This document shows positions 8,716-18,300 of a stretch of 64,000 nucleotides of DNA, in pieces. The notes below the pieces were generated by a model, which was not told the origin of the DNA, did no database searches, and worked only from the letters and a program-made list of their open reading frames with translations. The translations under genes and the position numbers were made by a program. The DNA comes from Larkinella humicola (GTDB taxonomy: Bacteria > Bacteroidota > Bacteroidia > Cytophagales > Spirosomataceae), in contig NZ_VTWS01000001.1 in the NCBI RefSeq assembly GCF_008727875.1, positions 1,736,001-1,800,000 of the forward strand. The letters are read 5' to 3'. How positions within the stretch are numbered: the stretch's first letter is position 1; the number at the start of each line of letters is the position of its first letter.

Positions 8716-9135
8716 ATGCAACCCGTGTATAATACGCCTTCTACCCAGGTCAAAGCCGACCCCGGTCAACGATTCGTTGCCGCCCTGATCGACGGCTTTG
8801 TGGCTTACATTCCTTTTCTCATTCTGACGTTCGTCAGTTACCGGCTCGCCATGATCGGCTGGATTTTCCTGCTGGGCTATCAGCTCACCAAAGATGCCCT
8901 GCCGGAAGTGGGCGGTTTTCTGGGCGGACAAAGCGTCGGCAAAAAAATAATGAACATCAAAGTCATTAAGGAAGATACGGGCCAGAGTATTCTGGGCGAC
9001 TACGGCACCGCCATCGTGCGGCAGGTTTCCCTGATGATTCCCCTTTTCGGCATTGTCGATGCCTTCATGGTGCTCGGTGACGACCGGAAGCGGTTTGGCG
9101 ACAAATGGGCCAAAACCATCGTTGTCAAAGCCTGA
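8716..9135 (+). CDS. RDD family membrane protein
   Basis: A 139-residue inner-membrane protein with an RDD domain. After a short polar N-terminus, the segment RFVAALIDGFVAYIPFLILT carries the R...D pattern of the first helix. A second hydrophobic helix follows (MIGWIFLLGYQLTKDAL), then the typical loop GQSVGKKIMNIKVI and a last helix (IPLFGIVDAFMVL) with DDRKRFGDKWAKT after it. The function of single RDD proteins is poorly defined; some behave as Na+/H+ antiporters. The ATG at 8716 is chosen because the upstream frame from 8659 adds an unrelated hydrophobic stretch. A strong terminator follows. Confidence 0.88.
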   Translation: MQPVYNTPSTQVKADPGQRFVAALIDGFVAYIPFLILTFVSYRLAMIGWIFLLGYQLTKDALPEVGGFLGGQSVGKKIMNIKVIKEDTGQSILGDYGTAIVRQVSLMIPLFGIVDAFMVLGDDRKRFGDKWAKTIVVKA

Positions 9136-9145
9136 TCGATTCTTA

Positions 9146-9188
9146 AAAAAGCCGGGGCAACGTTTGAAAACCGCTGCCCCGGCTTTTT
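9146..9188 (+). terminator. rho-independent terminator after the RDD gene
   Basis: A 14-bp perfect stem, AAAAAGCCGGGGCA (9146-9159) with TGCCCCGGCTTTTT (9175-9188), has a 15-nt loop and a T tract. Confidence 0.92.
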
Positions 9189-9381
9189 AATGCGCAATGC
9201 CGACCGAACAAATGCTTTCGCCTGTTCAGTCGGCATTACTACTTTTTGATTAAATTACCCGGAAAACTGGCCGATAAACCCATTCTGCGGCCATTTGTCC
9301 CAAAACCGGGTTAAGCCAGCCGGAGGCTTCTATCTTCGTACCCGGAATTCATTTCGCATCCGGGCTTTTTTTAACCTATCT

Positions 9382-10296
9382 ATGAACATTCTTGAAACCC
9401 GCCACATTGTCAAACAATACGCACAGCACCGGGCTTTAGACGACGTCAGCATCGACATTCCGCGGGGGCAGATTTTTGGTCTGCTAGGCCCTAACGGCGC
9501 CGGTAAAACCTCCCTCATCCGGATTATCAACCAGATCACCGGCCCCGACGAAGGCGAAGTTTTTTTCGACGGCAAACCGCTCGGTCCCGAACACATCAGC
9601 CGCATCGGGTATCTGCCCGAAGAACGCGGTCTGTACAAGAAGATGAAAGTCGGCGAACAACTGCTGTATCTGGCTCAACTCAAGGGGCTCAGCGAACGGC
9701 AGGCGATGGAAAAACTGAAAGCCTGGTTCATCAAATTCGACATCAAGACCTGGTGGACCAAAAACGTGGAGGACCTGTCGAAAGGAATGCAGCAGAAAAT
9801 TCAGTTTGTGGCCACAGTGCTGCACGAACCGGATCTGATCATTCTCGACGAACCCTTTTCGGGCTTCGACCCGATCAATGCCAACCTCATCAAAGACGAA
9901 ATTCTGGAACTGCGCGAAAAAGGCAGCACCATCATTTTCTCGACCCACCGCATGGAATCTGTCGAGGAACTCTGCGACCACATTGCGCTGATTCACCGCT
10001 CAAAAAAAGTCCTCGATGGCCCCAAGAAAGCCATCAAAGAGCAGTTCAAAACCCATACCTACCACGTTGAATACCAGGGCGTTTTGAATGATCTCAACCC
10101 GGCGTACACGGTTTTGGACAAAAAAACGCTGGAAGATGGCTACCTGCGCGCCAACATCCGGATTCCGCGCGACGCAGCCGTCAACGAACTGGTTCGTAAC
10201 CTCATCGACCACGTGAGCGTCCGCGCCTTTGGCGAAAACATTCCTTCCATGAACGACATCTTCATCAAAGCCGTCGGCGAAGTTCCAACAACTTAA
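9382..10296 (+). CDS. ABC transporter ATP-binding protein (NatA-like)
   Basis: Cytoplasmic ATPase of an ABC-2 type exporter, 304 residues from the ATG at 9382. Walker A is GPNGAGKT (36-43), the YLPEERGLYKKM segment follows the Q-loop, the signature is LSKGM (132-136), Walker B is LIILDEP (152-158), and the H-loop is STHRME. A C-terminal extension of about 80 residues matches the DUF4162-type tail of NatA-like exporter ATPases. The neighbouring permease is NatB/YhaP-like, so the pair probably extrudes Na+ or another small substrate; a lantibiotic- or drug-type substrate is possible. An upstream in-frame start at 9295 is not supported by homology. Confidence 0.93.
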   Translation: MNILETRHIVKQYAQHRALDDVSIDIPRGQIFGLLGPNGAGKTSLIRIINQITGPDEGEVFFDGKPLGPEHISRIGYLPEERGLYKKMKVGEQLLYLAQLKGLSERQAMEKLKAWFIKFDIKTWWTKNVEDLSKGMQQKIQFVATVLHEPDLIILDEPFSGFDPINANLIKDEILELREKGSTIIFSTHRMESVEELCDHIALIHRSKKVLDGPKKAIKEQFKTHTYHVEYQGVLNDLNPAYTVLDKKTLEDGYLRANIRIPRDAAVNELVRNLIDHVSVRAFGENIPSMNDIFIKAVGEVPTT

Positions 10297-10300
10297 TTTT

Positions 10301-10391
10301 GAATGAGTGAATGATAGAATGAGTAAATAAGCTCCGCATGAAGTGCTAGTGGCGAAGTTACTCTTTCATCCATTCTATCATTCACTCATTC
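10301..10391. repeat. long inverted repeat between ABC genes
   Basis: A perfect 21-bp pair, GAATGAGTGAATGATAGAATG (10301-10321) and its complement (10371-10391), encloses 49 nt. The arms are made of the word GAATGA, and extra copies of the right-arm words follow up to 10405. It lies between the ATPase and the permease of one operon. Confidence 0.88.
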
Positions 10392-10413
10392 GCTCATTCA
10401 CTCATTGACCGTC

Positions 10414-11748
10414 ATGAAAATAATTTTCCTCATTCTGAAGCGCGAATACCTGGTCCGGGTCAAGAAAAAGTCATTTTTGATTATGACCCTGGTGACGCCC
10501 CTGCTGGTTTCCTGCATCTGGCTCATCCCGATCTTTTTCGCCATGCGCGACATCGACCAGAAAAAAATCGAAGTGATCGACGAAACCGGCAAGTTTGCAA
10601 GCACCTTTAAAAACACCAAGGAACTGGTTTTCCAGCCGGTTAAAACGCCGGTTGAACAAGCCAAGAAAGACTTTGGTAAAAGTGGCTACGACGTGTTGGT
10701 TCACATTCCGGGTAACATCCTGCAAAATCCAAAAAGCCTGAAGATTTACGCCGAAAAGAACGTCAGCCTGGAGGTAAAAAATGGGATTGAAAAAGCCATC
10801 GAGCAGGAAATCGAGAACATCCGGTTGCTCGATGCCGGTATTGACCGCAAGGTGCTCGAAAGCACGAAAGTGGACGTGTCGTCGGACACCTACAGCCTGA
10901 GCGACGAAGGCGAAAAGGACAGCAGTTCAGGGGCGGCCACGGGCATTGGCTACCTGTGCGCGTTCATCATTTACATCGCCATTTTCATTTATGGGGTGCA
11001 GGTGATGCGGGGCGTTATGGAAGAAAAAACCAACCGCATTGTGGAAGTGATCATTTCGTCGGTCAAACCGTTCCAGTTGATGGCGGGAAAAATTACCGGC
11101 GTTGCGCTGGTGGGTCTGACGCAGTTTCTGCTCTGGATATTGCTCACCTTCGGGATTTCATCCGTCATGTCGAACGTACTGGGCATGGAAAGTCTGGGAC
11201 CGCAGAAGCGGGTTGAACAAATGGCCCAGCAGCCCGGTGTGGCGCAGGCTCCGGCGATTGACAAACCCAAAACAGAACAAAAAAGCAGCCCGGTGACGGC
11301 GATTTTCAAAGCCGTCAGCACCCTGAACATTCCGCTGATTATTGGCTGTTTTCTGATCTATTTCATCGGTGGCTACCTGATTTACAGTGCGTTGTTTGCG
11401 GCCGTGGGGTCAGCCGTCGATAGCGACACGGATGTTCAGCAGTTTATGTTTCCGATTACCATTCCTCTGGTTCTGTCGTTTATCATGGCCCAGTTCATCA
11501 TCCGCGAACCCGATGGCGCCGTGGCCTTCTGGATGTCGATGATTCCGTTTACTTCGCCCATCATCATGATGGTTCGCATTCCGTTCGGCGTTCCGGCCTG
11601 GGAAATTGTGCTGTCAGTCACGTTGCTGATCGGCGGTTTTCTGGGAACCGCCTGGCTGGCCGCCCGAATCTACCGCGTCGGCATTCTGATGTACGGCAAA
11701 AAACCGTCGTACAAGGAGTTGGTGAAGTGGGTGTTTTACAAAACCTAG
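10414..11748 (+). CDS. ABC-2 type permease (NatB/YhaP-like)
   Basis: Membrane partner of the preceding ATPase, 444 residues from the ATG at 10414. The topology is that of NatB-like permeases: one N-terminal helix (around residues 15-37), a large extracytoplasmic domain to about residue 170, then a group of C-terminal helices starting at YLCAFIIYIAIFIYGVQVMRG. The conserved MEEKTNRIVEVIISSVKPFQLMAGK region, spanning about residues 205-230, is the diagnostic coupling segment. A Gln/Ala/Pro-rich loop near residue 280 looks lineage-specific. It is probably translated from the same mRNA as the ATPase across the hairpin at 10301-10391. Confidence 0.9.
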   Translation: MKIIFLILKREYLVRVKKKSFLIMTLVTPLLVSCIWLIPIFFAMRDIDQKKIEVIDETGKFASTFKNTKELVFQPVKTPVEQAKKDFGKSGYDVLVHIPGNILQNPKSLKIYAEKNVSLEVKNGIEKAIEQEIENIRLLDAGIDRKVLESTKVDVSSDTYSLSDEGEKDSSSGAATGIGYLCAFIIYIAIFIYGVQVMRGVMEEKTNRIVEVIISSVKPFQLMAGKITGVALVGLTQFLLWILLTFGISSVMSNVLGMESLGPQKRVEQMAQQPGVAQAPAIDKPKTEQKSSPVTAIFKAVSTLNIPLIIGCFLIYFIGGYLIYSALFAAVGSAVDSDTDVQQFMFPITIPLVLSFIMAQFIIREPDGAVAFWMSMIPFTSPIIMMVRIPFGVPAWEIVLSVTLLIGGFLGTAWLAARIYRVGILMYGKKPSYKELVKWVFYKT

Positions 11749-11761
11749 ATGCTTTGTTTTG

Positions 11762-11853
11762 AATTATAAATGTAAAATGATGAATATTAAATGTAAAATT
11801 GATTGGTCCCGTCAACTTTTACATTTAACATTCATCATTTTACATTTATAATT
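11762..11853. repeat. long inverted repeat between convergent genes
   Basis: A 37-nt left arm (11762-11798) pairs with 11817-11853 with one mismatch around an 18-nt loop. The arms are AT-rich and repeat the word AAATGTAAAATGATGAAT. It probably acts as a terminator for both the ABC permease and the response regulator. Confidence 0.9.
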
Positions 11854-11860
11854 GTCTTCG

Positions 11861-12634
11861 TTACGTATTCAACCATCCCTTAAACGAATCCGCCCGCTCC
11901 CGGCTTACCGAAACTTCCTCTTCGGAGGGCCGGTGTTTCAGCCAGATCCGCAGCCGTCCGTTGAAATAGGGTTCGATGCGTTCGATGGCCGACAGATGGG
12001 TGATGTACTTGCGGTTAATCCGGAAGAAATGCCGGGGGTCCAGCTTGGCCTCCAGTTCGTCGAGCGTTTCATCGACAATGTATTTACGGTTTTGATTTGT
12101 GATCAGAAACACGACTTTGTCGTCGGCGTAGAGGTACAGAATATCGGAGGTTTCGACCACATCGAACCGCCCGCCCTGTTTGATCAGGAAGCGGCTTTTG
12201 TAAGTAACCGGCTTGATGCCAAACTCTTCCAGCATTTTCACGAGGTTTTCTGAGGCCCCCGGCTGGCTGTCGGCCGATTGCCGCTGGTGCCGGAATTTCT
12301 GGATCGCTTTGGCCAGTTCTTCCTGTTCGATGGGTTTCAGCAAATAATCAACGCTGTTTACTTTGAAGGCCCGCAGCGCATATTCGTCGTAGGCGGTTGT
12401 AAAGATAACCGGTGTTTTCACCTCCACCTGTTGGAAAATCTCGAAACTCAGCCCGTCGGCCAGTTGAATATCCATCAACAGCAAATCCGGCGCGTGATTG
12501 GTTTGCCACCAGCGGACAAACGCCCGCACGGTGTCGATTTTTCCCACAATTTCGGCATCGGGGGCTACTTCCCGAATCAACCCTTCCATTCGTTTAACGG
12601 CCAGCGGCTCGTCTTCCACAATTAGTATTTTCAT
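11861..12634 (-). CDS. LytTR-type response regulator
   Basis: A 257-residue response regulator of the AlgR/LytR class. The N-terminal receiver (1-120) has the acidic pair ED (7-8), the phosphoacceptor Asp55 in LLLMDIQLAD, and Lys100 in the YLLKP motif. The LytTR DNA-binding domain (about 148-257) is complete, with KYIVDETLDELE and FFRINRKYITHLSAIERIEP. The ATG at 12634 is preferred over one 12 nt upstream because the receiver begins MKILIVEDEP. It is the last gene of an operon with the sensor kinase (45 bp gap) and a GIN-domain protein, so the pair is almost certainly cognate. Confidence 0.93.
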   Translation of the reverse strand: MKILIVEDEPLAVKRMEGLIREVAPDAEIVGKIDTVRAFVRWWQTNHAPDLLLMDIQLADGLSFEIFQQVEVKTPVIFTTAYDEYALRAFKVNSVDYLLKPIEQEELAKAIQKFRHQRQSADSQPGASENLVKMLEEFGIKPVTYKSRFLIKQGGRFDVVETSDILYLYADDKVVFLITNQNRKYIVDETLDELEAKLDPRHFFRINRKYITHLSAIERIEPYFNGRLRIWLKHRPSEEEVSVSRERADSFKGWLNT

Positions 12635-12679
12635 TCCGGTAAGCAATTTCCAACCTTACGATTTAATTCGGGTACTCCA

Positions 12680-13681
12680 TTATAACAATGGTAATTTAAC
12701 AATAAACTCCTGCTCGGTTTGCTGAATCACCACCGGCCGATCGGCGGCTAGCTGGGCGTAGCGGTTTTGCAGATTTTTCAGGCCAATACCGGTCGAATCG
12801 GTTCGCAGGCGGCTTTTTAGCTGAAAGACGTTGGCAACGACAAGGCAATCTTTCTCGGAAAAAATCCGGATGCACAGCGGTTTTTCCAGTGAACATTCGT
12901 TGTGTTTTACCACGTTTTCCAGCAATGTCAACAGCCCCTGCGTCACGATCTGTTTGCTCCGGTCGGCGTCCGACAAATCCACCGAATAGCGAAAGCTCTC
13001 GCCAAACCGCATCTGGTTGATGAACAGATAGGATTCCGCAATTTTGAGTTCCGTAGCCAGTTCAATGGTGTTCTGTTCGGAATGCTGCAAACTGTAGCGG
13101 AACACCTTTGAGAGCCGCTCGACAAACTGCACCGATTTTCCGGTATCTTCGGGAATCAGCGCACTCAGGATGTTGAGCGAATTAAACAGAAAATGCGGGT
13201 TCACTTGGTTTTTCAGGGATTCGAACTCTGCCTTCAAAACCGCCTGTTTCAAGCCTTCTTCCATCAGCAACAGCGCTTTCCAGCGTTGCACGAAAGATTT
13301 CAGCGAGTACACCGCCGTGATTCCGGCGGTGATGATGGCAAAAAGACCGCAGATCGAGCAGTAGTCTACCAGTCTGAAGTTGATATGCCAGAAAAAACTG
13401 ATGCCCCATGTCGCCATGAATCCCGTCAGAGCGGCCAGAATACCGCTTGAGGTGACGGTCAGCGAAACCAGTTTCTGGGGCGACAACTGCTCGGCGGAGC
13501 GATTGAGCAGGTACGGAATAAACCACGATAAAGCCATGTAAATGAATAAACCGCTGCCGATGATGATGGTGATGATGGTGAGTTTGATTTCAATTGGAAT
13601 CGCTTCTTCCGTGACCAGCAGCGTATAAATCAGCAGGACCAGTAAACTCAGTAAGATGCAAAGTCTGATTTTGTTTCTCAT
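12680..13681 (-). CDS. LytS/YehU-type sensor histidine kinase
   Basis: A 333-residue inner-membrane kinase of the His_kinase (LytS-like) family. Four hydrophobic segments fill residues 5-135, with no large periplasmic domain, so it probably senses within or near the membrane. The diagnostic H-box is VNPHFLFNSLNIL with His163. The ATPase part is short but present: LLTLLENVVKHNEC (N-box) and STGIGLKNLQNRY (G-box). It sits between the GIN-domain gene (27 bp gap) and the LytTR regulator, all in one direction. Confidence 0.92.
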   Translation of the reverse strand: MRNKIRLCILLSLLVLLIYTLLVTEEAIPIEIKLTIITIIIGSGLFIYMALSWFIPYLLNRSAEQLSPQKLVSLTVTSSGILAALTGFMATWGISFFWHINFRLVDYCSICGLFAIITAGITAVYSLKSFVQRWKALLLMEEGLKQAVLKAEFESLKNQVNPHFLFNSLNILSALIPEDTGKSVQFVERLSKVFRYSLQHSEQNTIELATELKIAESYLFINQMRFGESFRYSVDLSDADRSKQIVTQGLLTLLENVVKHNECSLEKPLCIRIFSEKDCLVVANVFQLKSRLRTDSTGIGLKNLQNRYAQLAADRPVVIQQTEQEFIVKLPLL

Positions 13682-13708
13682 GATGATACTTCAACTTGCC
13701 CGACGGAT

Positions 13709-14476
13709 TTATACTTTTTTGATGTAACTGGCCCCGGCGCTTTCAAAATCCACGCTGGGTTCACCCTGGTACTCCACTTTGCTGGCACCCGTCGCTTCGG
13801 CTTTCAACACCCGCGTGGCGAAGATCTGGGCCGTGCAGGCTCCCGTCACTTCGACCGTGGCGTCTTCGACCGGGTACTTCAAGGCATGGAGTGCCGATGC
13901 GCCGGTGATGTCGGCCGTCAGATTATGCCCGCGACCCACCAACGTCAGGCGGGATGCGCCGGTGATGTCGATGTTCAGCGTTTGCACCTCCCCTTCCAGC
14001 GACACGTTCGAAGCGCCGGTGATGTCGATGTCCAACCCGTGTAATTCCTTGAAACCGGTCAGTTGAACCGTACAGGCCCCCGACACATCGAGTTTGCTCA
14101 GGGTAGGCGTTGTGATGGTCAGCAGCAGATCGTACTGGCGGTGCCAGAAGAAAAAACTGGAGCCGATTTTAAGCCATTTGCCGCGCAACCGCACTTTGAC
14201 GTTGGCAATGGCCCGGCGCGACCCGCGGGCCGTCAGCGAATACGTGGGCCCATCGGTGACCAGCACGTTCATCATGCCCCAGATTTCCAGTTTTTCGAAG
14301 GCCGTGATGGGCAAGTCTTCAGTTACTTCCTCGTACGATTCTTTATCGGTTTGCCACCAGATCGTCGTCACCAGCGCGAGCAGACCCACGGATAATAAAG
14401 TGAGCTGTAAATAATTTTTTACGGGCTCCACGGGCAGCGCATCCGCCAGCAACAGAAAGGTAGTTAAGTCACTCAT
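13709..14476 (-). CDS. membrane-anchored GIN-domain (DUF2807-like) protein
   Basis: A 255-residue protein with one hydrophobic segment (about residues 25-45) instead of the usual cleavable lipoprotein signal. A head-GIN-type auto-transporter/adhesin domain follows: right-handed beta-helix repeats each carrying the turn GAS or GAC (for example DVSGACTVQL, DITGASNVSL, DITGASRLTL, DITGASALHA, EATGASKVEY). The family has no settled biochemical role and is often found with envelope regulators. The start at 14476 is the first ATG; an upstream TTG adds two residues. It leads the operon with the LytS/LytR pair. Confidence 0.85.
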   Translation of the reverse strand: MSDLTTFLLLADALPVEPVKNYLQLTLLSVGLLALVTTIWWQTDKESYEEVTEDLPITAFEKLEIWGMMNVLVTDGPTYSLTARGSRRAIANVKVRLRGKWLKIGSSFFFWHRQYDLLLTITTPTLSKLDVSGACTVQLTGFKELHGLDIDITGASNVSLEGEVQTLNIDITGASRLTLVGRGHNLTADITGASALHALKYPVEDATVEVTGACTAQIFATRVLKAEATGASKVEYQGEPSVDFESAGASYIKKV

Positions 14477-14615
14477 TTCCAATGATGCTTGTTTTTAAGA
14501 CAAAGATGGATGGCCCGGTGTGGCCCCACAACCGCCCGCCGACGAACCAACCAAAAAGTTGGATGAGCCGTCGAACCTACCGAAAGATAGCCTTTTTCTG
14601 TACTTTTGAACGTGA

Positions 14616-14719
14616 GTTATTTCGCGGAGTTAAGCGGAGAAAAAAAGGAGTTGAGCGGAGTTTCTTTTTAAAATTCCTCTGCTTAACTCCTCTTTCTCCG
14701 CTCAACTCCGCGAAATAAC
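14616..14719. repeat. long inverted repeat with internal direct repeats
   Basis: The 45-nt left arm (14616-14660) pairs imperfectly, with about four differences, with 14677-14719. Each arm contains two copies of a GGAGTT(A/G)AGCGGAG word. A TACTTTTG promoter-like -7 element at 14601-14608 precedes it, so the hairpin may lie in the 5' leader of the DUF4494 gene. Confidence 0.87.
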
Positions 14720-14747
14720 CCTCTTAAAAACTATAATTCAACGAGTT

Positions 14748-15230
14748 ATGCCAAGCTGGTATCAGGGAAAAATTCGCTATCAACTCCAGGACCCGACCGG
14801 GAAAACCAAAACTATTAACGAAGCGTACCTCATCGACGCCGTTTCGTATACCGATGCCGAAGCCCGGCTGTATAAGGAAGCAGCCGCCAACACGCCCGAC
14901 TTTTCGGTCACCGCCATCACACGCATGCGCCTGGCCGACTTATTTCACTTTGAAGAAAGCGGTGAAACCTGGTACAAATGCAAGGTGGTGTACATCACGG
15001 AAGACGACAAGGGTCGGGAGAAACGTATTGTGAATCAGATGCTTGTCAACGCCGAAAACGTCAAGCAGGCTTACGAACGAATTGAGATCAGTCTGCATTC
15101 GATGCTCATTCCGTTCGAGACTACCGACGTCAACACCACCAAGATCCTGGACATTTACCCCTACATCGAAGAAGAACGCATCCCGTCCAACCTGCGTCCG
15201 CTGAGCGAAGTGGTGGGGCAGGAGGAATAA
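14748..15230 (+). CDS. DUF4494 domain-containing protein
   Basis: A 160-residue cytosolic protein matching the Bacteroidota-restricted DUF4494 family. Typical features are the opening PSWYQGKIRYQ, the AYLIDAVSYTDAEARLY helix, and a C-terminal half with KILDIYPYIEEE and an acidic end. There is no signal peptide and no recognisable catalytic motif. The function is unknown. It stands alone between two long inverted repeats. Confidence 0.85.
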   Translation: MPSWYQGKIRYQLQDPTGKTKTINEAYLIDAVSYTDAEARLYKEAAANTPDFSVTAITRMRLADLFHFEESGETWYKCKVVYITEDDKGREKRIVNQMLVNAENVKQAYERIEISLHSMLIPFETTDVNTTKILDIYPYIEEERIPSNLRPLSEVVGQEE

Positions 15231-15232
15231 AC

Positions 15233-15326
15233 CGGTATCCGGTTTACGGTAGCTGTCGCATGCTGACTGACGCGCACTTATGTAGGCGTCAGCCACCGTA
15301 AACCGAATACTGAAAACCGGATACCG
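15233..15326. repeat. compound inverted repeat sharing a GGTGGCTGACGC hairpin word
   Basis: Outer arms CGGTATCCGGTTT (15233-15245) and AAACCGGATACCG (15314-15326) are perfect. An inner pair GGTTTACGGTAGCTG / CAGCCACCGTAAACC has one mismatch. The word GCGTCAGCCACC (15286-15297) recurs in the intergenic hairpin at 48313-48345. It lies between convergent genes. Confidence 0.85.
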
Positions 15327-15331
15327 TAAAC

Positions 15332-18300
15332 TTACTTCCCTGCCAGCGTCTGCAACTGTACAAGTCGCTTGTTGCCTCTGGAATCGATGATTTCCAGGGA
15401 TTTTAAGCCCTTGCCGATGGTCAGTTCCCGCGCCGACTGTGATAGGAAGGATTGGCCGTAATAAAACTCCACCTTCTGTTTTTTTCCGCCTGCATACACC
15501 AGGTTAGCGCTTACGTCCGTCGGTTTTAACGGAACGGTTTGCGTGGGTTGTTCGGCGTGGAAAACTTTCAGTGGACCCCGGTTTTGCGTCGCCACGATCA
15601 GCGATTTCCCCGGTTCTCCGTTGCGACCGGCACCTGATAAACGAACCAGACCTTTGGCATTTCCGGGAACGTAAAAACCGCTGGCTCCGGGATTCAGGGC
15701 CGTAAAACCGCCTTTCCCATTGCCCTTCAGCAGCAAGCCGTTCAACGCATCGAGACGCCCGACGAGCAATTCGTTGCTGAAATCATTCCCAACCAGCAAC
15801 ACGTCCGGAAAACCATCCTGATCGAAGTCATCGGCGATCATCCCGAAAAGCGGGGCCGTTTGCGCCTGAATTGGCAACGCGTGCAATTCGAACGTTCCGT
15901 CGCCTTTGTTTTCCACATAAGCCGACTTCATGTAATTGGCTTCCAGCACAATCGCGCCTTTCAGTTCTTCTTCCTTGAAGACTTTGTCGATGGAAGTTAC
16001 GGCAAAATCCTTGTGCAGTGGAAACCGCGCCCGCATAGAAATGATTTGCTTGATCAAATCCTCGCGGCCATTGAACGGAAACTCCCGACGCTCGCCCTTC
16101 TCATCGGAAAAAAATACCGTTGGAATGGCGTCATAAAAACCGTTGTTGTCAAAATCCTTGGCATACACCCGCCACGGTTCTTCCGGGCTGGCCTGCGCCA
16201 GCGTGTTCAACCCCAAATTTCCGGCGATGTAGTCCATGTCGCCATCCTGGTCGAAGTCAGCCGCCACGAGGGAATTCCACCAGCCTTTCCATTGAGCAAT
16301 GGCGTGATTGAGCGGTTGAGTACCTGACGTGGTGCTCAGTTTTTTCCCCTGAACGTTTTTCAGAATGGTCAGCGGCATCCATTCGCCCGCCAGCATCAGG
16401 TCGGGCCAGCCATCGTTGTCGGTGTCGGTCCACAGGGCATCGCACACCAGACCGATGTTCTGTAGTTCCGGAGCCACGGTTTTCGTTACGTCCGTAAACT
16501 TCGGCAAACCGGGTTTGGAGTCGTTTCGAAGAATAAAACTGGAAACCGGTCGGGGGTATTGATTAGGAACAACCCGTCCGCCCACGAACAAATCCAGATC
16601 GCCATCGCGATCGTAATCAGCGGCTTTCACGCACGATTTGCTGATCCGGTTCTGCGGCAGTGCCTGCGGTGTCAGTGTAAACCGACCTTTTCCGTCGTTC
16701 ACATAAAGCCGGTCCTGATACGAAGCCGTGTTGGCGTCCTCCTCAAAACCTCCGCTGGCCACATACAGGTCCAGATCGCCATCGCCGTCGGCATCGAAAA
16801 GCAACGTTCCCATGTCTTCTTCCGGTTTTCCGGCCCCCGCTGTTCCGGGCAACAAATCCTGCGGAACCAATTTCCCGGCAGTGGTTTGCAGCAGAAAAGA
16901 TCCTTTCTGGGTCCGCGAACCACCGATGAAGAGGTCGTCCAGCCCGTCGCCGTTGACATCCCCCGCCGAGAGGGCCGGGCCGTATTGGGACAATTTATGC
17001 GGCAACAACTTTTGCTGGTTATAATCAATGTATTCTGGTTCCTGATGCACGAACTGGATTTTCAGCGAATCGGTGACGTCCCGAAACAGCCTTCCGGCGG
17101 GAGCCGTGGGCGGCAACACGGCGGTTTCCGTCGCATTTTTCACATCCACCATCAGCACCTGGTTGGCTTTTACGTTCCGTAACGTCTGGGTTTTACCAGG
17201 ATTTCCGTTTTGTGCGGGCCAGGTGATGCGCACCTCGTCAATCGTTTTGGCGGCTCCCAGCCCAAAATGAGCCGCGTTTTCCATCGTCGACAGATAGCCC
17301 CGGTAAATCGTATGTTCGTAAATCTGTTGCTGGCCTTTTCCGTAGCGCAATTCCACAAAAGCGCCCAGGCCCATGCGGTTTTGCTCACTGCCTTTGAACT
17401 TGACCCGCAGGTAATTCGCCTGCTCCGGTTTTTGCTCCACGAGGTTGTTGCGGTAGACAAAAGCCGGGTCATCGATGTTGTTGATCACCATGTCCAGATC
17501 GCCGTCATTGTCCAGATCGCCGTACGCGGCTCCACCCGAAAAAGCCGGGGTAGTCAGCCCCCAGTTGCCGGTAACATCTGAAAAAGCCAGGTCGGCACCG
17601 CTGTTTTTGAAAGCATAGTTGTTGATTTTGATGACGGGAATCTGGCCCAGCATGTAATCGCGGGTGGCCACCGACGAATTATCGGCGTAATACTGCATGA
17701 AATCCCGGTCAGTCACGTCTTTGGGAAATCCGTTGGTTACCACGATGTCGCGGTAGCCGTCGTGATCGAAGTCGACCACCATCGGTGTCCAGCTCCAGTC
17801 GGTGGCGGCAATGCCGGACAGCAGGCTGATTTCACTGAAAACCGGCTCCCGCGTGCCGGGCCGAAATCCCTGGTTGAGTTGCAGGGTATTCCGCATATAC
17901 TGATAGGAGAACTTGAATTCTTCGTTGTTCAGGTAGGTCTGGTAGTTGTTCGGCGGAATGAACATTTTCTTGCGGAAATTATCATTCGGCAGCATGTCCA
18001 GCGCGACAATGTCCATCCAGCCGTCGTTGTTCAGGTCGGTCACATCGTTACCCATCGCCGTCTGGCTGGTGTGCTTGAAAAACGTCCCGGCCTGGTCCGT
18101 AAACGCCGGTTTTCCAAAACCGCCTTTCTGGTTGTTGATAAAAAAATGGTCTTCCGACAGAAAGTCGTTGGTGATGTAAATGTCTTTCCAGCCGTCGCGG
18201 TTGATGTCACAGATGTTCAACCCCAGCCCGTAGCCTTCCAGTTGAATACCCGCTTCTTTGGAGACGTCCGTAAAAACCGGATGCCCGCGTTTGGCGTCGA

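Noticed and set aside
13779-14066. Regular GAS/GAC-coding repeats that first look like a DNA repeat array
   Set aside because: They are the coding sequence of the beta-helix turns of the GIN protein, with diverged bases, not a CRISPR or tandem DNA repeat.
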